DNA from: Pohlia nutans
Lineage: Eukaryota; Streptophyta; Bryopsida; Bryales; Mniaceae
Length of the DNA: 64,000 bases
Direction of reading: 5' to 3'
Assembly (NCBI GenBank): GCA_022496805.1
Contig: CM040092.1
Coordinates: forward strand, 18,184,113-18,248,112
The notes under the pieces are model-generated. The model made no database searches. It was given only the letters and a program-made list of their open reading frames with translations, and was not told where the DNA came from. Numbering within the stretch: position 1 is the stretch's first letter; each line of letters begins with the position of its first letter. A program made the translations under genes and the position numbers. This document shows, piece after piece, positions 1-10,100 of this stretch.

Positions 1-341
1 TGCTTTTCCTTAGTGCAACTCTCAGCACATGTTAATCTAAGTGACCCTTGGTTCATGTCTGTCTCTCACTGTTGGAACTATTTCCTAGGTATGTGCTTGA
101 AGGTCGTGGTCTGCTTGGACTTGTTTATCTTGGTGTGATTCGAGTTTTCTTAAATGGTCGTTGCAGTTTCAAACAATCTCATTCCTCAGCAATGTCGCTA
201 GCTCGTGCAGGACCTTTTGTGTAAATTGCACGGTTTCAGTCGAGGTGGCACTTGGACTCTTTCAGATATTTTATTCCTTGATGTTTATATTGAAGAACAT
301 TCAATATTGCTAAATCAGAGCAAGTAAAGTAAAAGTTGACT
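1..341. other. AT-rich DNA, no gene recognised
   Basis: No supportable reading frame, splice pattern or repeat terminus is seen before the first TTAA element. It could be the edge of a gene lying outside the window, but nothing shows this. Confidence 0.5.
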
Positions 342-345
342 TTAA

Positions 346-863
346 CCCTTAAACGTACCACTCCTTAAACTACACAATTTAGCCTTATCAAAATATATTT
401 TGTAATATTTTTCATGCATGGAATTGAATGTTTCCTATCAATCTTGAAATTTTCAGATTTTTTTGATTTAATACGGCCTTTTTAACAAATTTTTAAGTCA
501 AATACTTCAAAAAATAAATTTTATTACAAAAAAGCTTTAAAAAATTAATATTTTTTGGGAGCAGGTACAAATTACAATGGAGAATCACATGATATGTTTT
601 CCATAGAATTTTTTTATTTAAATTTTGAAATTCGAAAGGTGAACATCCTATGTAGTGTAATTCAAACCTTGAGCTACAAAGCTTGCACAAGCAATAAAAT
701 ACTCAATAATTGGAATTTTTAAGATTTGAAAAGTGGAGTACAAACTAGACTTAATAAACTTCATTTTCTTAGTTGGGTGTATTAGCAACAGAAGTCATCT
801 TCAAGATCAAAATTGGGTTTGACCAACAAACGTCCAGAAACTGGACGTTGGGACGTTTAGGGG
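346..863 (+). mobile_element. TTAA-flanked MITE, family F copy 1
   Basis: Flanked by TTAA at 342-345 and 864-867. The left end reads CCCTTAAACGTACC and the right end GGGACGTTTAGGGG, an imperfect terminal inverted repeat. About 518 bp, non-coding. A subterminal palindrome GTCCAGAAACTGGAC lies at 832-846. Related copies are at 26929-28038 and, reversed, at 60786-61675. The left terminal repeat contains its own TTAA (349-352), unoccupied here but occupied by another element in copy 2. TTAA duplication plus CCC ends is the piggyBac signature; that assignment is inferred. Confidence 0.85.
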
Positions 864-1489
864 TTAAATGTTAGTAAGATGTCTTAGTCTAATATCTTAT
901 CCCCATGTCACATGTGAGGCAATTGTAATTCTGAATTAATTTAGAAATTTCCATTCTTTCTTCGTTTACTTTTTCCAAATTTGCCAATACGTATGATCTT
1001 TAACCAAAAAGTCAGTGTCCAGATAAATGGATGACTAACAGATTCAAACTCTACATTTTCATCAATGCTTGGATAAAAGTCATCCATTTTTTTGGAAACA
1101 TTTCACAAAGTTGTTGTCCTATCTAATGGTTGGATTTAGTAATACTTGACTACATATTTTCCTAAAATTAAAAATGTAGAAGTATGTCAAGTATGCCAAA
1201 ATTGCATTGAGTGTAGTTCAAGAGTGGCCTTGCAGAAACGAGGTCATAGATTTAACCCTTTAGTGCCCAAAGTGGTTTTGGAGAAACCACACTTTTTTGG
1301 GTGATGTTTTCTTAAAACTCTCGCTGTTGAAATTAGGGATACCATTAATAGTATCCAACCGTATGAATGTAAGCATAGCTTAATGAAACACGTGTCCGAC
1401 TGTTGGATTGGAAGATTATAGTATGTCTTTGAACCGTATAATGAACACTCAAAAATGAGATTTTGGGGGGTGTGTGACTTCAAGGTTAA

Positions 1490-2030
1490 CCCTTTAGCGC
1501 GCCAACGTCCATATATTGGACGACGAACAGATTAAAGCTGTTCGATTTCCATTCAAAGTGGACAGTTTTCATCCACCAATTTATTTTTTGGGTTCTTGTG
1601 TAAGTTGACTATCATTTGTATGGTGTGGATCTTCAAAATAGGTTATCATGATTTTTGGAAAAATAACACAATTGATTTATGTCAAGTTTCATTCTTAGTT
1701 CAAAAAGTGAGACCTTAGACATGATTTTTCAAAATAAGTAGAATCAAATAATGGAAACCATACCATCGCGTAGTACATGTTATTCCAATTTCATTCCAAT
1801 TTTTTTCAATTTTTTTGTGTCAATTCGGGATTTTAATTTGAATTTCAAGAGAAAACCTTGCAAAATTATTTTAAAATTATTAATAAAAAATATGATACAT
1901 CTAACCGTACAGATGTGATCTTTACATTGGCATTTACAAGTTTTCTTTGTACATCAACTCCGTTTTTGGTTTCCATCAAACATTTTATAACACTTCTTTG
2001 AAAACAGTGTTGAATTGGAATGTTAAAGGG
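1490..2030 (-). mobile_element. TTAA-flanked MITE, family B copy 1, nested in A1
   Basis: Flanked by TTAA 1486-1489 and 2031-2034. The ends are CCCTTTAGCGCGCC and ATGTTAAAGGG. The related uninterrupted A-family sequence near 3411-3430 reads GACTTCAAAGTTAAATAGAA across the site, so insertion and TTAA duplication are directly visible. A palindrome GTCCATATATTGGAC lies just inside the left end (1507-1521). Opposite in orientation to family B copies at 4253-4744 and 25743-26369. The short reading frame at 1947-2165 crosses its right boundary and is not a gene. Confidence 0.88.
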
Positions 2031-2402
2031 TTAATTAGAATTTGGGTTGAATTTTCAAAAATGAAAGTGAAAATGATTAGCAATGACCTGTGCCAACACC
2101 TCTCCATTGCAATTTTTCATGTCAAGAACGGACTCATACATAATTATTGTGAAATTTATAAGTGAGAGTGACTTATCCATGTACGGTTTAGGACAAAATT
2201 TATACGTTCAAGTAAGAAAGGAGTTGGTACATTGATCCAGATTGGACTACATACACTAATGGTACATGAACAAGAGAACACAATCTAAAAAAAAATACAA
2301 CAAAACAAACTTCCAAACACAAGAAATACCACATAGTACGTGTGTTGTATTTGTAAGTATTTGTTGCATTTTGAGGTATTTGCAGTATTTTGGTGTTTTG
2401 TA

Positions 2403-2946
2403 CAGTACCCACCAATAAGTTTACGTTCATTCAGCTTTTCAAAGAATTGAATCAAATAATTAAATTTATAAAAAATATCAATATTAATATTAAAATATAT
2501 TAAACCATTTGAAGTGTGAAAAATTACTTCTTTGAACAATTTTTGGATCAGATATTAAAAAAATACAAAATTTATATTCAAATTGAACATTTATGAATGG
2601 AGAACTTCAAACATTGATATTTTAGTAAATATGACTTCGAAACTCATGATTTTTTTCCACATGATTCTACAAAGGATTTGCATTATTTCCATTGAAAGTT
2701 TTATAAACCATAAGTAATAAAATTTGTATTCATAGTTGTTTGAATTAAGGGTAAACAATGAAGGTGTGAATTTTCAAATAAAAATAGATTTAAGAAAAAT
2801 CTTTTATTATCAAAACTCAATTGTATGTGTGGTTCATTTTGTGCACTACAACTTGTCCAAATTAGGCTCAAAGCTTATAATTTTTGTAATTTTTATTGGC
2901 AGTTCTTTGAAAAGTTGAATGAACGTAAACTTGTTGGTGGGTACTG
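2403..2946. mobile_element. TA-flanked MITE, mariner-like ends, nested in A1
   Basis: Inverted ends CAGTACCCACCAA and TTGGTGGGTACTG, with similarity continuing inward for about 40 bp, flanked by TA at 2401-2402 and 2947-2948. The A-family copies near 3790 and 58500 lack this block, which confirms an insertion. TA duplication with a CAGT start is typical of Tc1/mariner non-autonomous elements; that assignment is inferred. 544 bp, non-coding. Confidence 0.82.
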
Positions 2947-3165
2947 TATAGAGGTATTTGGATAGCTAAGAAAGTCAGATTCCAAAATTTCTTTTTGCAT
3001 CATCTGCAGAATCAAAAGTTACACATTTGAACTTCAGACACCGGACTGAGATGGTTTACAGATTTTCCAGCATTTCATTTTTTAGTGATCTAGTGACCAC
3101 TTAGTGGTTACTTGGGCACTAAAGGGTTAAGGAACACAAAAATTTCATAAAATCACCACGTTTAA

Positions 3166-3967
3166 CCTTTTACACTTTGGGTACTGTAGCATGGCTCACT
3201 AGTTTTCACTGGGTTTTTCCATTGTGATTGATACTGCCATAAATAGAACGAATTAAATTAGAAGATAACCGTATAATTGTATTATCAACCGGAGTGCAAA
3301 CATTTTGCCAAAATTAGAGAATCATCCAATGGTGAGATTAGAAGATCATAGTATGTCTTTGAACTGTATAATGCACACTCAAAAATGAGATTTTGGAGGG
3401 TGTGTGACTTCAAAGTTAAATAGAATTTGGGTTAAATTTTCTAAAATGAAAGTAAAGATGTTCAACAATGACCTATGTCAACACCTCTCTGTTGCAATCT
3501 TTTATGTTAAGAACGGACTGACACATAATTATTGTGAATTTTATAAGTGAGAGTGACTTATCCTTATACGGTTTAGGACAAAAAATTATACGTTAAAATA
3601 TGAAAGGAGTTACTACATGGATCAAGATAGGAACACATACACTAATGGAACATGAACAAGAGAACACAATCCAAAAAACAAATACAAGATAACTAACTTC
3701 CAAACACAAAAAATACCAGATAGTACATGTGTTGTATTTGTAAGTATTTACTGTATTTTCAAGTATTTGCAGTATTTTTGAGTTTTGTTCATAGGTATTT
3801 TGATAGTTGTACAACTCCAAATTGAAATTTTCTTTTTCTAGAAGATGTATATTATACCGCTCATCATCTGAACTTCACAATTCAAAATCTAGTTCTTCAC
3901 GGATTTTCTGTTATTCGCGTTTTCGACACAACAGAGACCACAATGTGGTCACTTGAGCACTAAAGGG
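3166..3967 (+). mobile_element. TTAA-flanked MITE, family A copy 2, nested in C1
   Basis: Flanked by TTAA 3162-3165 and 3968-3971. The left end CCTTTTACACTTTGGG is diverged; the right end is GAGCACTAAAGGG. It lacks B1 and the mariner-like insert seen in A1, so it serves as the empty-site reference for both. It interrupts C1 where the uninterrupted copy reads CACTTCTAAGAGTCTC (near 28446-28461). Confidence 0.8.
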
Positions 3968-4252
3968 TTAAGAGTATCTTAATTTAAATTTATTCCAACA
4001 AATTTTACTCAAAAATATTAAAATATTGTTTGTAATCAAATTTAGAAGGAATTTTTCATTTTAACTTTCAAATCTTATAATTAGATATTGATGATAGTAT
4101 TCGTGAATCGAATTGTATAGATGGAATCTAAAATTCAAAATCTAGAACTTTCATTTGTATATCAATTCCAAAATATTATTCTAAATAGTACTTTATGATG
4201 ACTTTTCTTAAACCGTCAATTTGAGGGACACCCTGCTAGGTTTAGGGGTTAA

Positions 4253-4744
4253 TCCTATAACGTCTTGATTTAATGAAAAACAAAAATGAAGTTATGTAAA
4301 AAGCAAAGTTGTAAATGTCAATGTGAAGATCATATATGTACGGTTGGATTCATCATTTTTTTTTAATATCTTTTAATTAATTTTGCAAGGTATTTCCTTG
4401 AAATTCAATTGAAAATCCCAAATTAACACAAAACTTAGAAAATATTGTAATGAAATTGGAATAACATGCACTACGAGATGGTATGGTTTCCATTATTTGA
4501 TTCTACTTATTTTGGAAAACCATATTTAAAGTCTCAATATTTGAACCAAAAACGACATAAACCAATTGTGTTGTTTTTCAAAAAATCACAATATCTTTTT
4601 GAAGATCCATACTGTGCAAATGATAGTCAACTAGCACAAGAACCAAGAGAAATTTGGACGGATGAAAAATTGTACAAGATGTAGTCAAGAGAATGGTTGT
4701 AATTTGTTCGTTGTTTATTATATGGATGCAGGGGTGTCAAAGGG
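4253..4744 (+). mobile_element. TTAA-flanked MITE, family B copy 2
   Basis: Its left TTAA (4249-4252) is also the right TTAA of C1; its right TTAA is 4745-4748. The left end TCCTATAACGTC and right end GTGTCAAAGGG are diverged. The interior matches B1 in reverse orientation and B3 in the same orientation. The reading frame 4466-4684 lies wholly inside this repeat and is not a gene. Confidence 0.75.
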
Positions 4745-4859
4745 TTAATTACCATGCTTCGCAATTGTTCTTTGTGGTTGAAACTCATAAAAACTATATA
4801 ATTGATAAAATTGAGCAGTTATAAGGCTAAATACAATTTTGAAAATGATAAACTCTATA

Positions 4860-5178
4860 ATTGCTCAATTTTTCATCCATTCAAATTTTCCTTGGTTCTT
4901 GTGCTAGTTGACTACCAATAACCAATTGTACAGTACAGATCTTCAAAATAAAATATTGTGAATCTTTTTAAATGAAAAAATTGGTTTATGCCAAGTTTCA
5001 ATCTTAGTTCAAAAAATGAGACTTTAACAATGATTTTAATTCTTTTTTATAATTCGTTATAAATTTTTTTAATAGAAAATTGTTAATTTGGGAATTTAAA
5101 GTGAATTTCAAAAGAAAATCTTGCAAAACTAATAAAACCTATTAATAATATTTTGATAAATCCAACCGTACATCTCAA
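4860..5178 (-). mobile_element. Family B fragment (copy 4), ends not found
   Basis: The segment from the TTCATCCATTCAAATTTTCC stretch to the TCCAACCGTACATC stretch resembles the interior of B1 in the same sense, so it faces B2 head to head. Clear TTAA ends were not identified. Confidence 0.5.
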
Positions 5179-5196
5179 GAGGATTTCAAAAAGCCT

Positions 5197-5338
5197 TAAG
5201 GTAACTATACTTTTAAGGGAGCAATTACCTCAAAACGTGCATATCCACTACAGTATAACATTTCAACCGTGAAATGTGAAACTGTAGTAGACACGCACAC
5301 TTTAAGATAAATGCTCCCTTTAAGGTAAAGTTACCTTA
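5197..5338. mobile_element. Small hairpin MITE with TAAGGTAACT ends, copy 1
   Basis: Begins TAAGGTAACTATACTTTTAA and ends as its imperfect inverse, AAGGTAAAGTTACCTTA. Inverted similarity extends about 60 bp from each end, so nearly all of the 142 bp can fold. A 319-bp relative is at 15253-15571. The target duplication is not resolved. Confidence 0.7.
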
Positions 5339-5588
5339 GCTCATCTTCTAACTCCAAGCGGTTTGTGCACTATGAGCATTTGAAGATCTAGCATTCTTCA
5401 CTTAGAATTCATGATTTTGTGGTGATCGTGAACACAACACGAAGCCTCAAATCTTGAGTCTGGTATGTTGTTGCAATTAATTTCGCAATGAGATCACATC
5501 CTACTTGTAATTTTCAAAATTGTGCATACAATGAGTGATTTTTCAAAACTTGTGTGAATTGCACTCGTGTTGTGATAGGAGACCTTAA

Positions 5589-6172
5589 TCCCTAAACGTC
5601 CTCACCCCTACCCAAATTGGGCAGTTTTGCAAAGATGCATTATAAAATGCAACTAAAAGGGATATTTTGAATTTGGTGTAAGAATAAAAGTTGTACAACA
5701 TGAATTTTAGATTCTATCTGTACGATTAGATCTACAATTGCTATCACCAATATTTTCTATAAAATTTGAAACGTAAAATTAAAATATATTTTGTAATTTG
5801 ATTATGTATAAGATATTGACAATTTGTGGATGAAATTTGTTGTGATGGGTTGAAATGTAACATTCTAAGTGTAGTGATTTTTGAAGATTTTTTGGTTGCT
5901 TGATTTTATGAGTTGACTTTTTCAAGAGCACTTTTAGATTTAAACCTTCAAATTTTTTGGTGAAACACTGCAACATGAAATGAGGCATAAAAGTTTCACA
6001 AATCATCAACTTTCTAATCAGATCACATGTGCATGAAGCTAACTTCCCATAGAAAATTCAGTAAAAAATTCACATTGCAAAAAGTGCTATGAGAATAGGG
6101 ATGGACACCTACTTTAAAGCATCCAAATAAGCATGAGTTTGATTCGTATTATTTGGAAGTCTTAATTTCTGC
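5589..6172 (+). mobile_element. TTAA-flanked MITE, family E copy 1, right end decayed
   Basis: After TTAA 5585-5588 it begins TCCCTAAACGTCCTCACCCC. The interior matches E2, E3 and E4 (AAGATGCATTATAAAATGCA and the following several hundred bases). The right terminus cannot be placed exactly; E2 begins at 6177. Confidence 0.65.
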
Positions 6173-6176
6173 TTAA

Positions 6177-6655
6177 CCCCTAAACGTCCTCACCCCTCTC
6201 CAAGTTCAACAGTTTTGCAAAGATGCATCATAAAGTGCAGCCTGGAGGGATGTTTTGCACTTGATGTATGAATAATTGTTGTACGTTATAAATTTTAGAT
6301 TCTATCTATATGGTTAGATTTGCGATTGCTATCACCAATATTTTTCTATAAAATTTGTTGTGATAGGTTGAAATGTAATACTCCAAGCATAGTGATTTCT
6401 GGAGGTTTTTTGGTTGCTTAATTTTATGAGTTGATTTTTTAAAGATCACTTTTTCACTGAAATCTTTGAAATTTTGGGTGAATCACTACATGAAATGAGG
6501 CATAAAAATTTCACAAATCATCCCTTTTCTAATTGGATCACACATGCATGAAGCTAACTTCCCATAAAATATATAGTAAAAAATCCACGGATGACAAAAA
6601 GTCAATGACGGATGACAAAAGTGTGTTTGATTCTGGACAATTGGATGTTTAGTAA
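6177..6655 (+). mobile_element. TTAA-flanked MITE, family E copy 2
   Basis: TTAA 6173-6176, then CCCCTAAACGTCCTCACCCC; the right end, GGATGTTTAGTAA before TTAA 6656-6659, is diverged. The interior is colinear with the E copies at 26936 and 48315. Confidence 0.75.
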
Positions 6656-6660
6656 TTAAT

Positions 6661-6915
6661 CTTGTTGGCAATTAAAAGACAACTTTAATGCATCTCAACT
6701 GATATTTTTTGAGCACCACATGTGAACCCTGTTGACAATCAAAAGATAACTTCAATACAACTTAGCATGTATTATTGACCACTTAATCTTGTTGGCAATT
6801 AAAAGACAACTTCAATACAATTTTGCACATATTTGGAGTACCATATGTGAGTCTTGTTGACAATTAAAAGACAATTCCAATCCAGCATGTATTTTTTGAA
6901 CACCATATGAAAAAC
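6661..6915. repeat. Tandem repeat, four units of about 60-67 bp
   Basis: Units begin at 6661, 6728, 6788 and 6853 with CTTGTTGGCAATTAAAAGAC or a close variant, followed by a segment resembling TAGCATGTATTTTTTGA and ending near CACCATATG. Isolated relatives of the unit occur near 15340-15395 and, reversed, near 50830-50905. Confidence 0.75.
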
Positions 6916-7192
6916 TCTAAGTTGTCCTAATATCAACCCTAAGCTTTCATGTTCAGTACATTTTACGCAAGAATATTTGGGGTCAATTTGGATAAGGGGC
7001 GCAATTAGCTGTATTTACCTTTCAACTCAGCCATCTTACAAGCTCCAAAGTTGGTGAAAAATCCCTGGACCCTATATTAGGAAGTGAAAGTTTCCCAAAT
7101 AAATAGGTAAGCGATGGTCAAAACTAAATACTGCTCTCAAGGATTGAAATCAACACTGCTTTGTTTAATGTGATCTGTCTAGCACAATATTT
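6916..7192. other. Downstream flank of ZPR1, likely 3' UTR
   Basis: This lies immediately past the ZPR1 stop codon on the minus strand. No other gene is seen; polyadenylation sites were not resolved. Confidence 0.4.
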
Positions 7193-10100
7193 CTATTCTG
7201 TGTTGTAAGCTCCATCTGCAGCAGAAGTATCCATGTCATTTAGGCCAAGGTCCTCATTCTGTTCAAATGTCCGCTCGTATTCTTCAGCTGCAAAATGATC
7301 CAATTTAGACAATCAGTTCTTGTAAAAGCTGAAAATATATGAAACTTTAGCAGAACAGTATTCAATACAATTACTTTGGGCTTACATGGTTTCGTATATT
7401 ATGGTGTGACAATTTACTAGTAATAAAATCTTCAATGTTCCAAAGACTAAATCAGACAAGAGTTTGTACTAACCCATTTTGCCTCAAAATAAATTCAAAA
7501 TCAGAAAAATGTCAAGAGGAAGTGAGGAAGGCAAAAATACATTTTAATTGCGTGTCATTTTCGAAGTCATCTGTTGCTGGTGCTATGAAAGAGTTCGCAA
7601 GTGCGTCATCCAAGACTAACGTCCACTCTTCTTCCACTTTCAATAACTGCAATCATATGTCAAGATCAAGACATTATTGACAAGAGTTTTTTTATTCACA
7701 ATTTAACCTGTAAGCGACTAAATGGCCAAAGAAGGCCGATTCCATATCTGTGCGAGTTGTAATAAATCATTATAAAGCTTCAAGGTAACAAAGTGCAAAA
7801 ATAGAAAGAAGAAATCATGACCTATGTTTTTAATCAAGTTTCAGAAAGTCTTGAGTGACTTAACACTTATACGTCAGGAGGGCCTGGGCAGGGCAGCCCG
7901 CAAGGCATCTAAATTTTTGGAAAAAAAACGGCTCTGCTGGCCAGCCACTACTGTGGCACTGTTGCATTGCGGCACTAAATTAGAAACGACCTCAGCTGCC
8001 CAACCTCAACTCTTGTTCAAATTGATTACTTTGATTGCTTGTGGATGATTCCACAATCTCCCAAATGAGGCGCAAGTTGAGAATCTAAGTCGCCTTTTTA
8101 GTAGATTTCCAACGCACCAATCCTCGCTTGTTTTGGTTGAGGAAAACTACTTTTTTTTCTAGATTATTCTTTCATAAAAAGCCCACGGGGCTTGCTTTGA
8201 CGTATAAGGGTTAAGTGGAAAAGAACAAATACCTTTTGCAAGTGATTTTCGAAGTCTTGCCATTTATTCCTCTTCCATGGTTCTGCACTGTCGCCAATAC
8301 TAAACCCATGCACCCGCTTCAAACCTGCAAGCAATAGACAATTATGATCTAGTCCAGTATATTGCAGCCACTTCGTGAAAAATCTCGTTTACAATCAGGT
8401 GAACATTTTCTCCATTCCCAACTTTGATGAATTAAACTTACTTTGACTAATATTAGTTAGCAGCCCTTCTACAGTGGTAACTAGGCCACCAAGAGTCCCT
8501 GCCGACAGCTCCAACTCCAATTCTGGAATCTCAACGCTAGCTGTGTCCGACTGAAATATAAAGAGACAAAGGTCAGCATCCCATAATCCACACCCACAAC
8601 CGCGAGACCCTCACCAAAACAGTTGACTTCTACAAGCAAATTGAAACCGCAGGATTCTACGACCATCTTCAAAGAGACAAGGTCATGTCCTTGCCCAAAA
8701 GCTTGTTGCAGAAGCTCGTACGGATACTTGCACTCTGACACCCCCCTACTGTATTGATACATTAGGGGTGTCACAGCGCTTTCTTCCCATTCTCAATCTT
8801 TAGAGAATGGGTACATGGCACTTTCTCCTTGAATTGTGGGGGACCCATTCTCTGAAGATTGAGAAGCTTCATTCTCCTCCTCCTGAGGTGAAGAATGGGC
8901 ATGAAGATAGAGAGGCTTCATTTCTTCTCCTCCACAGTAAATTCCCCCACTTCGCTACACTAAATGGCGTATTTAGTGTCCGAGGAGAACTGATGTCTTT
9001 TACCACAATTCGTTCAAAGGTGAAGAGAAATAGTGTCCCTTGACACTACATAGGAGTTTGCCACTTGTCATTCCCACTTTCATTGAAAGTGTCATGTTCT
9101 TTCCAAGTAATGAGAGTGACATGAGGTGGCATATGCCATATTTATTATAAAGTTGCCATATGTCATTGGAACACTACGTTCATTTTTTTTCTTATGAGGA
9201 CACTATATCTCCCTAAAATTAAATAGTGTCCGGGTTTAGAAATAGTGTCCCGGGACACTAAATATGCCATTCAGTGTAGTGTTTGTGGAGAATGGCCATG
9301 ATTGGCTCCTGAATTCTCTCCCCAGGTTCTCAATCTTCAGAGAATCAACATCTCGAAACCACCGTAACACCCCCTATTTAGTTACCTTCCTTGAAGCTTC
9401 CTAAAAATATGCACTAAGTTAATCTACTAAAACCTACAAGCCTGTTACAAAACCCAGCGCATATGATCCCATTCCAGTATCCTAAGACAGCATATTCATA
9501 TGCCTCCTGCTCCAACATCGTAAGATAGCACATTCATATGCTGTTACCCTACTATGCCACGAAGAACACAATTTCCATGCAAAGGGTTTCAATGAAATAG
9601 TTGCCCACCTTAATAACATCTCGGTTAAGGTCTCTCACTGATTTAACGACGAGGCTAATTTTCTTTCCTTTCTCAGGTATACTGCCGCCAGGTTTTAACT
9701 GCACAAGTTCGCACCCAATAAAGATGTTAGGATGAAAAAGTGGCGTCACAACAAACTTGAAGCTAATATACACACATATATATTTCTCTTCCAAATACAG
9801 AACACATCTGAATGAGGGTGCACACAAATTGATTCCAATCACACATATATTTCCAACAATATGAAGTATGAAACCATGATAGCCCCCAATACTTCAAAGC
9901 TTGAACTTGTGCTAGACCCCAGAAAAAATTACTTGGGTGGACTTACCTCGGAATTCTTATATCCACATGCATCACAAGTCGAGGCCATAACAATAACCTC
10001 CTTGAAATAAGGTATATTGGTAACAAACATGCGTGTTTCTGCTTTGACTCCACATGCTCCACAAGTAGATGGAAATGTCATCACCTGAAATGTCATCAGC

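Larger units (their letters stand above)
1256..3126 (+). mobile_element. TTAA-flanked MITE, family A copy 1, itself interrupted
   Basis: Flanked by TTAA 1252-1255 and 3127-3130. The ends CCCTTTAGTGCCCAA and TTGGGCACTAAAGGG are exact inverted repeats over 15 bp. It sits in a TTAA of element C1; the copy at 28153-28730 reads straight through this point as ATAGATTTAAGGAACAC. It carries two further insertions, B1 (1490-2030) and a TA-flanked MITE (2403-2946). Related copies are at 3166-3967 and, reversed, 58337-59137. Non-coding. Confidence 0.88.
1004..4248 (+). mobile_element. TTAA-flanked MITE, family C copy 1, with nested insertions
   Basis: An element of about 0.6 kb inflated to 3.2 kb by insertions. 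The left boundary is TTAA 1000-1003, with degenerate end CCAAAAAGTCAGTGTCCAG; the right end GTTTAGGGG meets TTAA at 4249-4252. A nearly uninterrupted copy at 28153-28730 shows what the host element looked like: its sequence jumps directly across the sites where A1 (1256-3126) and A2 (3166-3967) sit here. The right-hand TTAA is shared with the next element, B2. Non-coding. Confidence 0.75.
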
